From positions 149,696 to 213,695 of the forward strand of contig CAINED010000044.1 in NCBI GenBank assembly GCA_903847605.1: 64,000 nucleotides of DNA, written 5' to 3'. This DNA is from an uncultured Hyphomicrobiales bacterium. GTDB lineage: Bacteria > Pseudomonadota > Alphaproteobacteria > Rhizobiales > Beijerinckiaceae. The notes under the pieces were generated by a model. That model searched no databases. It was given only the letters and a program-made list of their open reading frames with translations, and had not been told where the DNA came from. Each line of letters opens with the position of its first letter. The stretch's first letter is position 1. A program made the translations under genes and the position numbers. Shown in pieces: positions 1 to 8,044 of this stretch.

Positions 1-735
1 TGGCCAGCCATCGTTGATGCCCTTGTCGAGTTCGCCGTAGTGAATGAGCAGCGGCGCCTTGATGCGCGCGACATCTTCGGCCTTCGGCTGGCGTCCGTAA
101 TAGGGCACGCTGGCGGCGAGGTCGGGCAGCATGACCGCCATGGCGTTGGCGATGAAACCGCCGAAGCAGAAGCCGACGACGCCGATCTTGCCGTTCGAGT
201 CGGGATCCTTCTTCAGAGTTTCGTAGGCGGCGACGAAATCCTGCAGCAGCTTGTTCGGATCGAGCTTGGACTGCATTTCGCGACCCTTGTCGTCATTGCC
301 GGGATAGCCGCCAAGCGAGGTGAGGCCATCGGGCGCAAGGGCGTTGAAACCCGCGACTGCGAGCCGGCGCGCCACGTCCTCGATATAGGGGTTGAGGCCG
401 CGGTTCTCGTGAACGACGACGACCGAGCCGCGCCTGCCGCCGGCGGCGGGCTTGGCCAGCAGGCCCTTGGTTGGTCCGTTGCCCTGCGGCGATTCGAAGG
501 TGATCATTTGCGTCTTGATGCGCGGATCGTCAGCCTTCACCTGCTGCGCCAGCGCGTAATTCGGGAGCATCAGTTCGATGAATGCCGCGCCTGTAACGCC
601 GGCCGCGGCATATTTCGCCGAGCGGTCGATGAACTGGCGGCGGTTGATCTCGCCGTGGCAGTATTGGTCGTAGAGATCGAACAGGCGCTGGTCGAAATCC
701 TTGGCGGTCTTGCGCGTGGAAACGTGCATGTTCAT
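1..735 (-). CDS. Dienelactone hydrolase family protein, Tat-exported (C-terminus outside window)
   Basis: Alpha/beta hydrolase of the dienelactone hydrolase family, which hydrolyses lactone or ester substrates with a Cys-Asp-His triad. The reading frame enters at the left edge, so 245 N-terminal codons are visible and the C-terminus is missing. The N-terminus carries a twin-arginine-type signal ([16 protein letters not shown], about residues 30-45) ending near ALA, so export by Tat is expected. The nucleophile elbow reads GFCFGG, with Cys as nucleophile, typical for the family; the Asp and His would lie beyond the edge. I chose the ATG at 735 because GGGAGG sits just upstream; a second in-frame ATG lies two codons later. 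It is divergent from the Bug protein at 903. The substrate cannot be told. Confidence 0.85.
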   Translation of the reverse strand, partial: MNMHVSTRKTAKDFDQRLFDLYDQYCHGEINRRQFIDRSAKYAAAGVTGAAFIELMLPNYALAQQVKADDPRIKTQMITFESPQGNGPTKGLLAKPAAGGRRGSVVVVHENRGLNPYIEDVARRLAVAGFNALAPDGLTSLGGYPGNDDKGREMQSKLDPNKLLQDFVAAYETLKKDPDSNGKIGVVGFCFGGFIANAMAVMLPDLAASVPYYGRQPKAEDVARIKAPLLIHYGELDKGINDGWP

Positions 736-902
736 GTTTTCGTGCCTCCCTTCTGGCAGCCCGCGTGGGCGGAGCCGGAAATTTGCACAGGGCGTCACGC
801 CCGCCAAGGGGGTGTCCAAATACGCACGCAAACGTGAAGCGACGGCGGATTTGACGCCCAAGTCCGTAAAGCCGAAAGTACCGGCAAACGCGGGAGGAAT
901 TT

Positions 903-1955
903 ATGCGCAATATCGCTTCGCTTGCGCTGACGTTTGTGTTGGGCCTGACTACTGCCGCCCAAGCCGACGAAGTCGCCGACTTCTACAAGGGCAAGCAGAT
1001 CCAGCTCGTCATCGGCTATGGCGCGGGCGGCGGCTACGATCTCAATGCACGGATGCTGGCCCGCTATCTGTCGCCGTACATTCCCGGCAACCCCACCGTC
1101 GTGCCGCAGAACATGCCCGGCGCGGGTTCGCTGCGCGCGGCGAACTACGTGCTTACCGTCGCGCCGAAGGACGGCACGGTTATCGGCGCAGTCGACCGGC
1201 AGGTGTCGCTGACGGCGCTGCTGGGGGGTAATCCCGCCGTCAAATTCACGCCCGCCGATATCAACTGGATCGGTACGCTTTCCAGTTACGAGAATGACGC
1301 CTTCATTCTCTGGCTGCGCAGGGACGCGGCCGCGAAATCGGCCGACGATCTCCTGCGGCCCGGCGGGCCGGAAGCCTCGGTCGGCGGCTCCGCCATCGGC
1401 TCGACCGACGACGTGACCGTCATCATCCTGCGCGACGTCGCGAAGATGAATCTCAAACTCGTCACCGGCTATCCCGACGGCAACAGCATTTCGCTGGCGC
1501 TCGAACGCAACGAGGTCCAGGGGCGCGTCGCCGGGCTCAGTTCGATTTCGGGCACGCGCCCGCAATGGCTTGGCGCGGACGCACTCGTGCGTCCCATCAT
1601 TCAGGTCGGACGTGTCACCCGTCATCCGCAGTACAAGGACGTGCCGACGGCGCGCGAAGTCACGAAAGATCCGCGCGGCAAGGCGATCATCGAAGCGATG
1701 GAGCTGACCTACCAGCTCGCCCGGCCCTATATCGCGGCGCAGGGCATCCCCGCGCCCCGGCTCGCGGCGCTGCGCAAGGGTTTCATCGAGGCCGCCAACA
1801 GCAAGGCGCTGCGCGACGAGGCCGCGAAGATGAATGTCGAGATGAGCCCCGTGGAAGGCGGCGAAGCGGCAAAACTCATGGCCGGGATGTCCGGCGCGCC
1901 GGCCGAAGCGCTCGATTACCTGCGCAAGCTACTGGCGAGCCCCGAAGCGAAATAA
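903..1955 (+). CDS. Bug/TctC family periplasmic solute-binding protein
   Basis: 350-residue periplasmic binding protein of the Bug (TctC-like) family, which captures small carboxylates or other organic anions for tripartite tricarboxylate transporters or for signalling. A Sec signal peptide covers about residues 1-21 (cleavage after AQA). The mature part opens with FYKGKQIQLVIGYGAGGGYD, the usual beta-strand plus glycine-rich ligand loop. GGGAGGA precedes the ATG at 903. No TctA/TctB membrane subunits are adjacent, so it is an orphan binding protein, a common situation in this family. It resembles the protein at 57004-58041 (FYxGK start, IPGNP motif, NxPG motif) more than the one at 36364-37353. 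The ligand is not predictable. Confidence 0.9.
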   Translation: MRNIASLALTFVLGLTTAAQADEVADFYKGKQIQLVIGYGAGGGYDLNARMLARYLSPYIPGNPTVVPQNMPGAGSLRAANYVLTVAPKDGTVIGAVDRQVSLTALLGGNPAVKFTPADINWIGTLSSYENDAFILWLRRDAAAKSADDLLRPGGPEASVGGSAIGSTDDVTVIILRDVAKMNLKLVTGYPDGNSISLALERNEVQGRVAGLSSISGTRPQWLGADALVRPIIQVGRVTRHPQYKDVPTAREVTKDPRGKAIIEAMELTYQLARPYIAAQGIPAPRLAALRKGFIEAANSKALRDEAAKMNVEMSPVEGGEAAKLMAGMSGAPAEALDYLRKLLASPEAK

Positions 1956-1956
1956 T

Positions 1957-3204
1957 TTAATTGGCGATAGCGCTCAGGCGCGACGTCAGGAAAGCCCGTT
2001 CGGCCGGATTGGTCGAGAGCCCGATGGCCGTCTCATAGCTCGACACGGCCTCGGGTAGGTGGCCGGCACGTCGCAGGCAGTCCGCCATGGCGGCATGATA
2101 CGGCTGGTAGCCGGCAAGGTCGGATTTCAGCCGGTCGAGTTCGGCGAAGGCCGCGTCCGCCGCGCCGGCGAAAGACAGCGCAACCGCCCGGTTCAGCCGG
2201 ACCACGGGATTGGGCTGGATTCGCAATAATTCGTCGTACAGGCCGACAATTTCCTGCCAGCGCGTTTCCCGTATCGACGCAGCCTCCGCGTGCACCGCGC
2301 TGATTGCGGCCTGAATCTGGAACGGTCCGGGCGCTCCGAGCCCGAGCGCCTTTTCGATGAGTTGGATGCCGGACGCGATCTTGTCCGCATGCCACAGGGC
2401 GCGGTTCTGGTCTTCGAGCGGCACCAGGTTGCCGGAGGCGTTGCTCCGGGCGTCGCGCCGGGAATCATGCAGCAACATCAACGCCAGCAGGCCCATGATT
2501 TCGGGCTCGCCCCGTCGCAGGTCGTATAGGATTTGCGTGAGACGGATCGCTTCGTCGCAAAGCGAACGGCGGATCTGGGTATCGCCCGATGTCGAGGCGT
2601 AGCCTTCATTGAAGATCAGATAGAGCACGCCGAGGACCGAGGCGGTTCGCTCAGGCAACGCCGCCGCACCGGGAATTTCATAGGGAATTCCAGCGTCCGC
2701 GATCTTCTGTTTGGCGCGCACGAGGCGTTGCGCCATGGCGTCTTCCCTGTCCAGGAAGGCGCGCGCGATTTCGCGGGTCGTCAGCCCGCCGAGCGTGCGC
2801 AGCGTGAGCGCGATACGGGTCTTTTCCTCCAGCGCCGGATGGCAGCAGGTGAAGATCAGCCGAAGCCGCTCGTCAGGGATCGTCTGCTCCTCAGGCGGTT
2901 CGGGATTTTCCTGTTCCATCTCGATCAGCGCTGCATATTCGGCTGCCTTGCGTTCGAAATTGCGGTGGCGACGAATGCGGTCGATGGCCTTGCGGCGGGC
3001 GGTCTGAAGCAGCCAGCCCGCCGGGGACCGTGGCAGGCCTGAACGCCGCCAGTGATCGAGCGCGGATTCCAGTGCGTCCTGAAGGCTGTCCTCGGCAAGC
3101 TGGAAGTCGCGTAACGTGCCGATGAGGGAAGCGAGAAGCCTCCCCCAATTGTTCCGGACGATCCCATTGATGGCTTGCGTGCTTGCGTCCAGCGGCGGGT
3201 TCAT
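1957..3204 (-). CDS. ECF42-type RNA polymerase sigma factor with C-terminal TPR-like extension
   Basis: Extracytoplasmic-function sigma factor of about 415 residues. The N-terminal 170 residues hold sigma region 2 (start RLLASLIGTLRDFQLAEDSL, then WLLQTARRKAIDRIRR) and region 4 (LTLRTLGGLTTREIARAF). The remaining part is a long helical extension with TPR-like pattern (LLRIQPNPVVRLNRAVALSF). Double the usual ECF length plus the neighbouring DGPF/YCII gene is the signature of group ECF42, where the extension rather than an anti-sigma factor is thought to control activity. I chose the ATG at 3204 over one 21 codons upstream because the latter overlaps the DGPF gene; the intergenic gap is then 29 nt, so co-transcription with that gene is likely. 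Its predicted promoters are listed at 3636 and 4124. Confidence 0.88.
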   Translation of the reverse strand: MNPPLDASTQAINGIVRNNWGRLLASLIGTLRDFQLAEDSLQDALESALDHWRRSGLPRSPAGWLLQTARRKAIDRIRRHRNFERKAAEYAALIEMEQENPEPPEEQTIPDERLRLIFTCCHPALEEKTRIALTLRTLGGLTTREIARAFLDREDAMAQRLVRAKQKIADAGIPYEIPGAAALPERTASVLGVLYLIFNEGYASTSGDTQIRRSLCDEAIRLTQILYDLRRGEPEIMGLLALMLLHDSRRDARSNASGNLVPLEDQNRALWHADKIASGIQLIEKALGLGAPGPFQIQAAISAVHAEAASIRETRWQEIVGLYDELLRIQPNPVVRLNRAVALSFAGAADAAFAELDRLKSDLAGYQPYHAAMADCLRRAGHLPEAVSSYETAIGLSTNPAERAFLTSRLSAIAN

Positions 3205-3233
3205 TGCTGTGCCTTGCGCAACTAATCGGCTGG

Positions 3234-3581
3234 TCAGTACTCCATGACCGGGCGAATTTCGACACAACCGAATTTCGCCGAAGGGATCATCGCCGCATAT
3301 TTGATGGCTTCGTCGAGATTGGCGCAGTCGAGCAGATAGAATCCACCCAGCGTTTCCTTGGTTTCGGCAAAAGGTCCATCCATTGTTTCGGTCTTGCCGT
3401 TGCGAACACGCACGGTCGTGGCGGTGGAAGTCGCCTTCAGGCCCTCACCGGCGATCAGGACATTGTCGGCCTTGTAGCGCTGCGTCGCAGCCATGTAGCC
3501 ACCCATGAATTCGCCGAATTCCGGCGTCCCATGTGCGGGGCCTGCATTGGGTGCGGCGTAGATCAGAGCGAGATATTTCAT
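3234..3581 (-). CDS. DGPF/YCII-domain protein
   Basis: 115-residue YCII-related protein, a dimeric ferredoxin-like alpha/beta barrel fold of unknown biochemical activity. The start MKYLALIYA, the conserved DGPF motif (MDGPFAETKE, about residue 70), and the C-terminal EIRPVMEY are the family hallmarks. DGPF proteins are the usual targets and partners of ECF42 sigma factors, and this gene sits directly upstream of one on the same strand with a 29-nt gap. A TGTCGA-N17-CGTC promoter lies 55 nt before the start codon, and AGGAG sits close to the ATG. Assignment to the family is secure; function is unknown. Confidence 0.92.
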   Translation of the reverse strand: MKYLALIYAAPNAGPAHGTPEFGEFMGGYMAATQRYKADNVLIAGEGLKATSTATTVRVRNGKTETMDGPFAETKETLGGFYLLDCANLDEAIKYAAMIPSAKFGCVEIRPVMEY

Positions 3582-3635
3582 TTCAAAACTCCTGGGTTGG
3601 CTTTTGCATTCGCCTGAGCATCAGGCTGCAGGGGA

Positions 3636-3662
3636 GACGAACCGCGTGCGGCGGCATCGACA
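3636..3662 (-). promoter_or_regulatory. Predicted ECF42 promoter of the DGPF/sigma operon
   Basis: On the minus strand the sequence reads TGTCGA (-35, positions 3662-3657), 17 nt, then CGTC (-10, 3639-3636), about 55 nt upstream of the DGPF start. The same hexamer, spacing and -10 element (with flanks GAT and TCC also shared) precede the MAPEG gene. TGTCGA at -35 is the element I recall for ECF42 promoters. Confidence 0.65.
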
Positions 3663-3688
3663 TCGCGCCGTAAATTTTTTGCGCGGCT

Positions 3689-4078
3689 TCAGACCATACG
3701 GTGCCAGACAATCAGACCGATGGCGATCAGCATGGCCAGCTGGGTGCCTGAGGCTCCGGCGACCCGCAAAGGCGCGGCAGCATAGTCGTGCTTGATCCCG
3801 AACGGGTGGATAAGGCGGGAGACAATCAGCAGGGCGCCGACGACATGCAACCACGTGCGTGACGCGCCACTTGCCTCGGCCATGGCGAGCAGCAGCAATG
3901 CCAACGGGACGTATTCGCAGAAATTGCCGTGACGCCGGATGCGTTCGGCCATCTGCGGATTGTTTGCGTCCATCAGGGAAATGCTGGTTTTCGCGCGATA
4001 GAGGATCACGTGAAAACTCAGGATGAGCGCGAGGACGCCCATGGCGGCCGTATAAAGAGCGGTGATCTGAAAGGTCAT
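3689..4078 (-). CDS. MAPEG family membrane protein
   Basis: 129-residue integral membrane protein of the MAPEG superfamily (membrane-associated proteins in eicosanoid and glutathione metabolism; bacterial members are of unknown or glutathione-linked function). Four hydrophobic helices are visible: residues about 2-24 (ITALYTAAMGVLALILSF), 58-75 (VPLALLLLAMAEASG), 78-96 and 108-128. The family motif R-R-H-G-N-F-x-E-Y (RRHGNFCEYVPLA) follows helix 1. The start at 4078 is preferred over one eight codons upstream because AAGGAGG lies at the right distance before it. A TGTCGA-N17-CGTC promoter like that of the DGPF gene lies upstream, so it is likely in the same sigma factor's regulon. Confidence 0.88.
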   Translation of the reverse strand: MTFQITALYTAAMGVLALILSFHVILYRAKTSISLMDANNPQMAERIRRHGNFCEYVPLALLLLAMAEASGASRTWLHVVGALLIVSRLIHPFGIKHDYAAAPLRVAGASGTQLAMLIAIGLIVWHRMV

Positions 4079-4123
4079 GTGGGTGTCCTCCTTTTTGTGC
4101 ATGAAAGTTGCCGGGCGGATGGA

Positions 4124-4150
4124 GACGAAGGCAGGAGGCTGAAATCGACA
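4124..4150 (-). promoter_or_regulatory. Predicted ECF42 promoter of the MAPEG gene
   Basis: Minus strand: TGTCGA (4150-4145), 17 nt, CGTC (4127-4124), about 46 nt before the MAPEG start codon. Matches the promoter at 3636-3662 in both boxes, in spacing, and in the flanking GAT and TCC bases. Confidence 0.65.
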
Positions 4151-4289
4151 TCCGCCGAATTTTTCTTTTGCGATTCCGCCCGCGCTGCCTCCGCTTCAAG
4201 GCGCCTGATAGCCACAGCCTTGACTCTCCTACCCCTCAATGCGACCCAGCCCCGCTTCCTTTTTGGGCAGTTTTGGAGCGCGGGGACAG

Positions 4290-5234
4290 ATGGCGATCGC
4301 ATTCGTATTTCCGGGTCAGGGCTCGCAGGCCGTCGGCATGGGCAAGGCGCTGGCCGATGCTTTCGGCCCGGCACGCGCCGTTTTCGAGGAGGTCGATGCG
4401 GCGCTGGGCCAAAAGCTGTCCGCCCTCATGTTTGAGGGGCCAGAGGCCGAACTGACTCTTACCGCCAATGCCCAGCCCGCGCTGATGGCGGTTTCCATGG
4501 CCGTGCTGCGAACCCTGGAGGCCGAAGCGGGCCTCGATCTCGCTCGCGACGTCAAATTCGTCGCCGGCCATTCCCTCGGCGAATATTCCGCCCTCGCCGC
4601 CGCCGGAAGTTTTACGCTGGCCGATACAGCCAAGCTGTTGCGCTTGCGCGGCGAGGCCATGCAGAAGGCCGTGCCGGTCGGGCAGGGGGCGATGGCGGCT
4701 CTACTTGGGCTCGACTACGAGACCGGCGTCGCTGTGGCCGCGGAGGCGGCTCAGGGCGATGTCTGCCAGATCGCCAATGACAATGGCGGCGGTCAGGTCG
4801 TCGCCTCCGGTACCAAGGCGGCCGTCGAGCGCGCCGTGGAAATCGCCAAGGCCAAAGGCGCTCGCCGCGCCATGATGCTGCAGGTCTCCGCGCCCTTCCA
4901 TTGCGCGCTGATGCAACCGGCTGCCAACGCCATGGCCGAGGCCTTGGCGAAAGTCGACATCCGCGCGCCAAAAGTGCCGCTCGTCGCCAATGTACTCGCG
5001 ACGGCCGTCAGCGATCCCGCCGAAATCCGCAAACGCCTCGTCGAGCAGGTCACCGGCACGGTGCGCTGGCGCGAATGCGTTGCTTACATGGCGCGTGAAG
5101 GCGTTGAATCGTTTTATGAGGTTGGATCGGGCAAGGTCTTGTCCGGACTCGTAAAAAGAATTGCCGACACGGCGACCGGCACACCCGTCGGCGCGCCTGC
5201 CGACATCGAGGCGTTCAAGAACCGCAGCGCCTGA
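4290..5234 (+). CDS. fabD: Malonyl-CoA:acyl carrier protein transacylase FabD
   Basis: Moves the malonyl group from CoA to acyl carrier protein, feeding chain elongation in type II fatty acid synthesis in the cytoplasm. 314 residues, the normal length. The N-terminus FVFPGQGSQ and the nucleophile motif GHSLGE (Ser95) are diagnostic; the catalytic His is in APFHCALM (His204). The ATG at 4290 is preferred over an in-frame ATG 17 codons upstream, because the family starts with MAIAFVFPG and GGGGACAG precedes it. It heads the cluster fabD-fabG-acpP-fabF-mltG; the gap to fabG is 14 nt. Confidence 0.97.
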   Translation: MAIAFVFPGQGSQAVGMGKALADAFGPARAVFEEVDAALGQKLSALMFEGPEAELTLTANAQPALMAVSMAVLRTLEAEAGLDLARDVKFVAGHSLGEYSALAAAGSFTLADTAKLLRLRGEAMQKAVPVGQGAMAALLGLDYETGVAVAAEAAQGDVCQIANDNGGGQVVASGTKAAVERAVEIAKAKGARRAMMLQVSAPFHCALMQPAANAMAEALAKVDIRAPKVPLVANVLATAVSDPAEIRKRLVEQVTGTVRWRECVAYMAREGVESFYEVGSGKVLSGLVKRIADTATGTPVGAPADIEAFKNRSA

Positions 5235-5248
5235 TCACGGAGACAAAC

Positions 5249-5986
5249 ATGTTCGATCTTACCGGCCTCAATGCGCTTGTAACAGGCGCGACCGGCGGCC
5301 TTGGTGGCGCGATGGCGCGCGCACTTCACGCGCAGGGCGCGACAGTCGCCATATCGGGCACGCGCGCGGATGCGCTGAATGGGCTCGCGGACGAACTGAA
5401 AGAACGGGTGCACATTCTGCCCTGCAACCTCGCAGACAAGGACTCTGTGGAAGCCCTCGTACCGTCTGCCGAAGTCGCCATGGGGCAGATGGACATTCTC
5501 GTGAACAACGCCGGCATCACGCGCGACGGACTGTTCATGCGCATGAAGGACGACGACTGGGAGCAGGTGCTGGCAGTGAATCTCACGTCCGCATTCCGGC
5601 TTTCGCGCGCCGCGCTAAAGGGCATGATGAAGCGCCGCTTCGGCCGCATCGTGTCGATCACCTCGGTCGTCGGTGTCACGGGCAATCCCGGACAGGGCAA
5701 TTATGCGGCCTCCAAAGCCGGCATGATCGGCATGACGAAATCGCTGGCGGCGGAAGTGGCAAGCCGCAACATCACAGTGAACTGCGTCGCGCCCGGCTTC
5801 ATATCGAGCCCCATGACGGATGCGCTCAACGACAGGCAGAAGGAAGCTTCGCTCTCGCGCATCCCCGCTGGACGCTTCGGCGAGGGCGCGGACGTGGCGG
5901 CTGCGGTCGTCTATCTCGCGAGCCGCGAGTGCGGCTACGTGACCGGGCAGACCTTGCATGTGAACGGCGGCATGGCCATGATCTGA
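5249..5986 (+). CDS. fabG: 3-oxoacyl-ACP reductase FabG
   Basis: NADPH-dependent short-chain dehydrogenase that reduces 3-oxoacyl-ACP to 3-hydroxyacyl-ACP. 245 residues. The cofactor loop TGATGGLG lies at residues 12-19, the NNAG motif at 86-89, and the catalytic Ser139, Tyr152 and Lys156 (NYAASKAG) are all present. It follows fabD by 14 nt with CGGAGA as ribosome binding site, and precedes acpP, so the FabG assignment rather than a generic SDR is well supported by context. Confidence 0.97.
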   Translation: MFDLTGLNALVTGATGGLGGAMARALHAQGATVAISGTRADALNGLADELKERVHILPCNLADKDSVEALVPSAEVAMGQMDILVNNAGITRDGLFMRMKDDDWEQVLAVNLTSAFRLSRAALKGMMKRRFGRIVSITSVVGVTGNPGQGNYAASKAGMIGMTKSLAAEVASRNITVNCVAPGFISSPMTDALNDRQKEASLSRIPAGRFGEGADVAAAVVYLASRECGYVTGQTLHVNGGMAMI

Positions 5987-6203
5987 AATCCGGCGCATTT
6001 TGCCTTTGGTATGAGGGAAAAGCCGCGAAACGGGGTTTACGGGACTTGGCCGCGGCCCTCTCGCAATGCAGAATGAAGTATGCTACGAGCGCCGCCATTC
6101 CGGGATCGGCGCGTGTCGATGGGCCGAGGTTGAAGGCGCAGGCGCGAGCCCGCCAGCGGCCCCGGGTTGGAATTCAAGGCTGCAATAACAGGGAAGTACA
6201 GAT

Positions 6204-6443
6204 ATGAGCGACATCGCCGAGCGCGTGAAGAAGATCGTTGTGGACCACCTCGGCGTCGACGCCGAAAAGGTCACCGAAACCGCCAATTTCATCGACGACC
6301 TCGGCGCGGATTCGCTTGATACCGTCGAGCTCGTCATGGCGTTCGAGGAAGAATTCGGCGTTGAAATCCCCGATGACGCCGCCGAGAAGATTTCCACCGT
6401 CGGCGACGCGATCAAGTTCCTCGAGTCCGCCAAGACGGCCTGA
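6204..6443 (+). CDS. acpP: Acyl carrier protein
   Basis: 79-residue acidic carrier protein that holds growing acyl chains on a phosphopantetheine arm. The attachment motif [10 protein letters not shown] places the modified Ser at residue 37. 217 nt without another gene separate it from fabG, which leaves room for its own promoter, as expected for an abundant protein. A strong hairpin follows at 6504. Confidence 0.98.
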   Translation: MSDIAERVKKIVVDHLGVDAEKVTETANFIDDLGADSLDTVELVMAFEEEFGVEIPDDAAEKISTVGDAIKFLESAKTA

Positions 6444-6503
6444 TTCGAGCGCTGTTGGTCATCGACCACAGTTCGAATTCCGCGAATACGTCAGTCTGTT
6501 GAG

Positions 6504-6535
6504 CAAGGGCCGGAAACACCGGCCCTTGTCATTTG
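6504..6535 (+). terminator. Hairpin after acpP, probable terminator or attenuator
   Basis: Perfect 10-bp stem CAAGGGCCGG / CCGGCCCTTG with loop AAACA, 60 nt after the acpP stop codon. The downstream tract TCATTTG is poor in U, so it may only partly terminate and reduce fabF expression relative to acpP. Confidence 0.6.
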
Positions 6536-6635
6536 TCGCCTGTCCGGCCTAGACGTTTCCGCGTCACAGCCTCCGAAACGCTGAATCGGGCGGTCCGGAG
6601 CAGCCCCTGCCGGGCGATCAAGCAGGAGAAGCGCT

Positions 6636-7898
6636 TTGAGAAGGGTTGTCGTCACCGGTCTCGGGATGGTCTCGCCGCTCGCCAACGGAGCCGAGGAAAC
6701 CTGGAAGCGGATGCTCGCCGGGCAGAGCGGTCTCGGGCGAATCGAGAATATCGATGTGTCCGATCTGCCCTGTCAGGTAGCTGCGCAGATTCCGCGCGGC
6801 GATGGCTCGAACGGCACCTTCAATCCCGATGCCTTCGTGGAGCCGAAGGAACAGCGCAAGGTCGACGATTTCATCATCTACGGGATAGCCGCGGCGACAC
6901 AGGCGCTGGCCGACGCAGGCTGGGCGCCCAAGACCTATGAAGAGCAGACGACAACAGGCGTTCTCATCGGCTCTGGCATCGGCGGTATCGGCGGCATTTA
7001 CGACGCGTCCGTCACCCTCAAGGAAAAGGGGCCGCGGCGCATCTCGCCCTTCTTCATTCCCGGCCGCCTCATCAATCTCGTGTCGGGCTATGTCTCGATC
7101 CAGCATGGCCTGAAGGGCCCGAACCATTCGGTCGTCACGGCATGCTCCACGGGCGCGCACGCCATTGGCGACGCCGGCCGCCTGATCGCGCTCGGCGATG
7201 CGGACGTTATGGTCGCGGGCGGCGCGGAATCGGCGATCAACCGGTTGGGACTCGCGGGTTTCGCGGCTTGCCGCGCCCTGTCCACAGGTTTCAACGACAG
7301 GCCGCAGGCGGCTTCTCGTCCGTATGACAAGGATCGCGACGGTTTCGTCATGGGCGAGGGCGCGGGCTGCGTGGTGCTCGAGGAATACGAGCACGCCATA
7401 GCGCGCGGCGCGAAAATCTACGGCGAACTCGTTGGCTACGGGCTTTCGGGCGACGCTTATCACATCACGGCGCCCTCCGAGGACGGCGACGGCGCATTCC
7501 GCTGCATGACGGCGGCGCTCAAGCGGGCCAACATGAGCGCCAGCGAGATCGACTACATCAACGCGCACGGCACTTCGACGCCGCTCGGCGACGAAATCGA
7601 ACTCGGCGCCGTGACGCGTCTTGTCGGCAACTCCGCCGGCAAGCTGTCGATGTCCTCGACGAAATCCGCGGTCGGACACTTGCTCGGCGCGGCAGGCGCC
7701 GTCGAGGCGATCTTCTCGCTTCTCGCCATGCGCGACCAGATCGCGCCGCCAACGCTGAACCTCGACAATCCCTCTGTCGAGACCGCGATCGACCTGGTGC
7801 CGCATGTCGCTCGCAAACGCGAAATCAACGCGGTACTGTCGAATTCCTTCGGCTTCGGTGGAACCAACGCCTCGTTGGTGTTCCGGCGGGTTGCGTGA
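6636..7898 (+). CDS. fabF: 3-oxoacyl-ACP synthase II FabF
   Basis: Condensing enzyme that elongates acyl-ACP with malonyl-ACP. 420 residues. N-terminus RRVVVTGLGMVSPL is typical; the active-site Cys is residue 170 (VVTACSTGAH), and the two catalytic His occur in INAHGTSTPLGD and SAVGHLLGAAGA. The start codon is TTG at 6636, chosen because AGGAGAAG lies 6-13 nt upstream and the protein begins exactly where homologues do. Follows acpP in the canonical cluster. Confidence 0.96.
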   Translation: MRRVVVTGLGMVSPLANGAEETWKRMLAGQSGLGRIENIDVSDLPCQVAAQIPRGDGSNGTFNPDAFVEPKEQRKVDDFIIYGIAAATQALADAGWAPKTYEEQTTTGVLIGSGIGGIGGIYDASVTLKEKGPRRISPFFIPGRLINLVSGYVSIQHGLKGPNHSVVTACSTGAHAIGDAGRLIALGDADVMVAGGAESAINRLGLAGFAACRALSTGFNDRPQAASRPYDKDRDGFVMGEGAGCVVLEEYEHAIARGAKIYGELVGYGLSGDAYHITAPSEDGDGAFRCMTAALKRANMSASEIDYINAHGTSTPLGDEIELGAVTRLVGNSAGKLSMSSTKSAVGHLLGAAGAVEAIFSLLAMRDQIAPPTLNLDNPSVETAIDLVPHVARKREINAVLSNSFGFGGTNASLVFRRVA

Positions 7899-8044
7899 GC
7901 GCCCGCAATTAACCATTATAGGCCGACCCGTGGCGAACCAATTTCGCCACAATGCGCACTAAGGTATTGTCCGCGCTCAAATTCGTGGCGCGAAGACATT
8001 CGTTACTGCGCTCCATTGCGTTAATCGGCGGAAGCAATTGGAAT

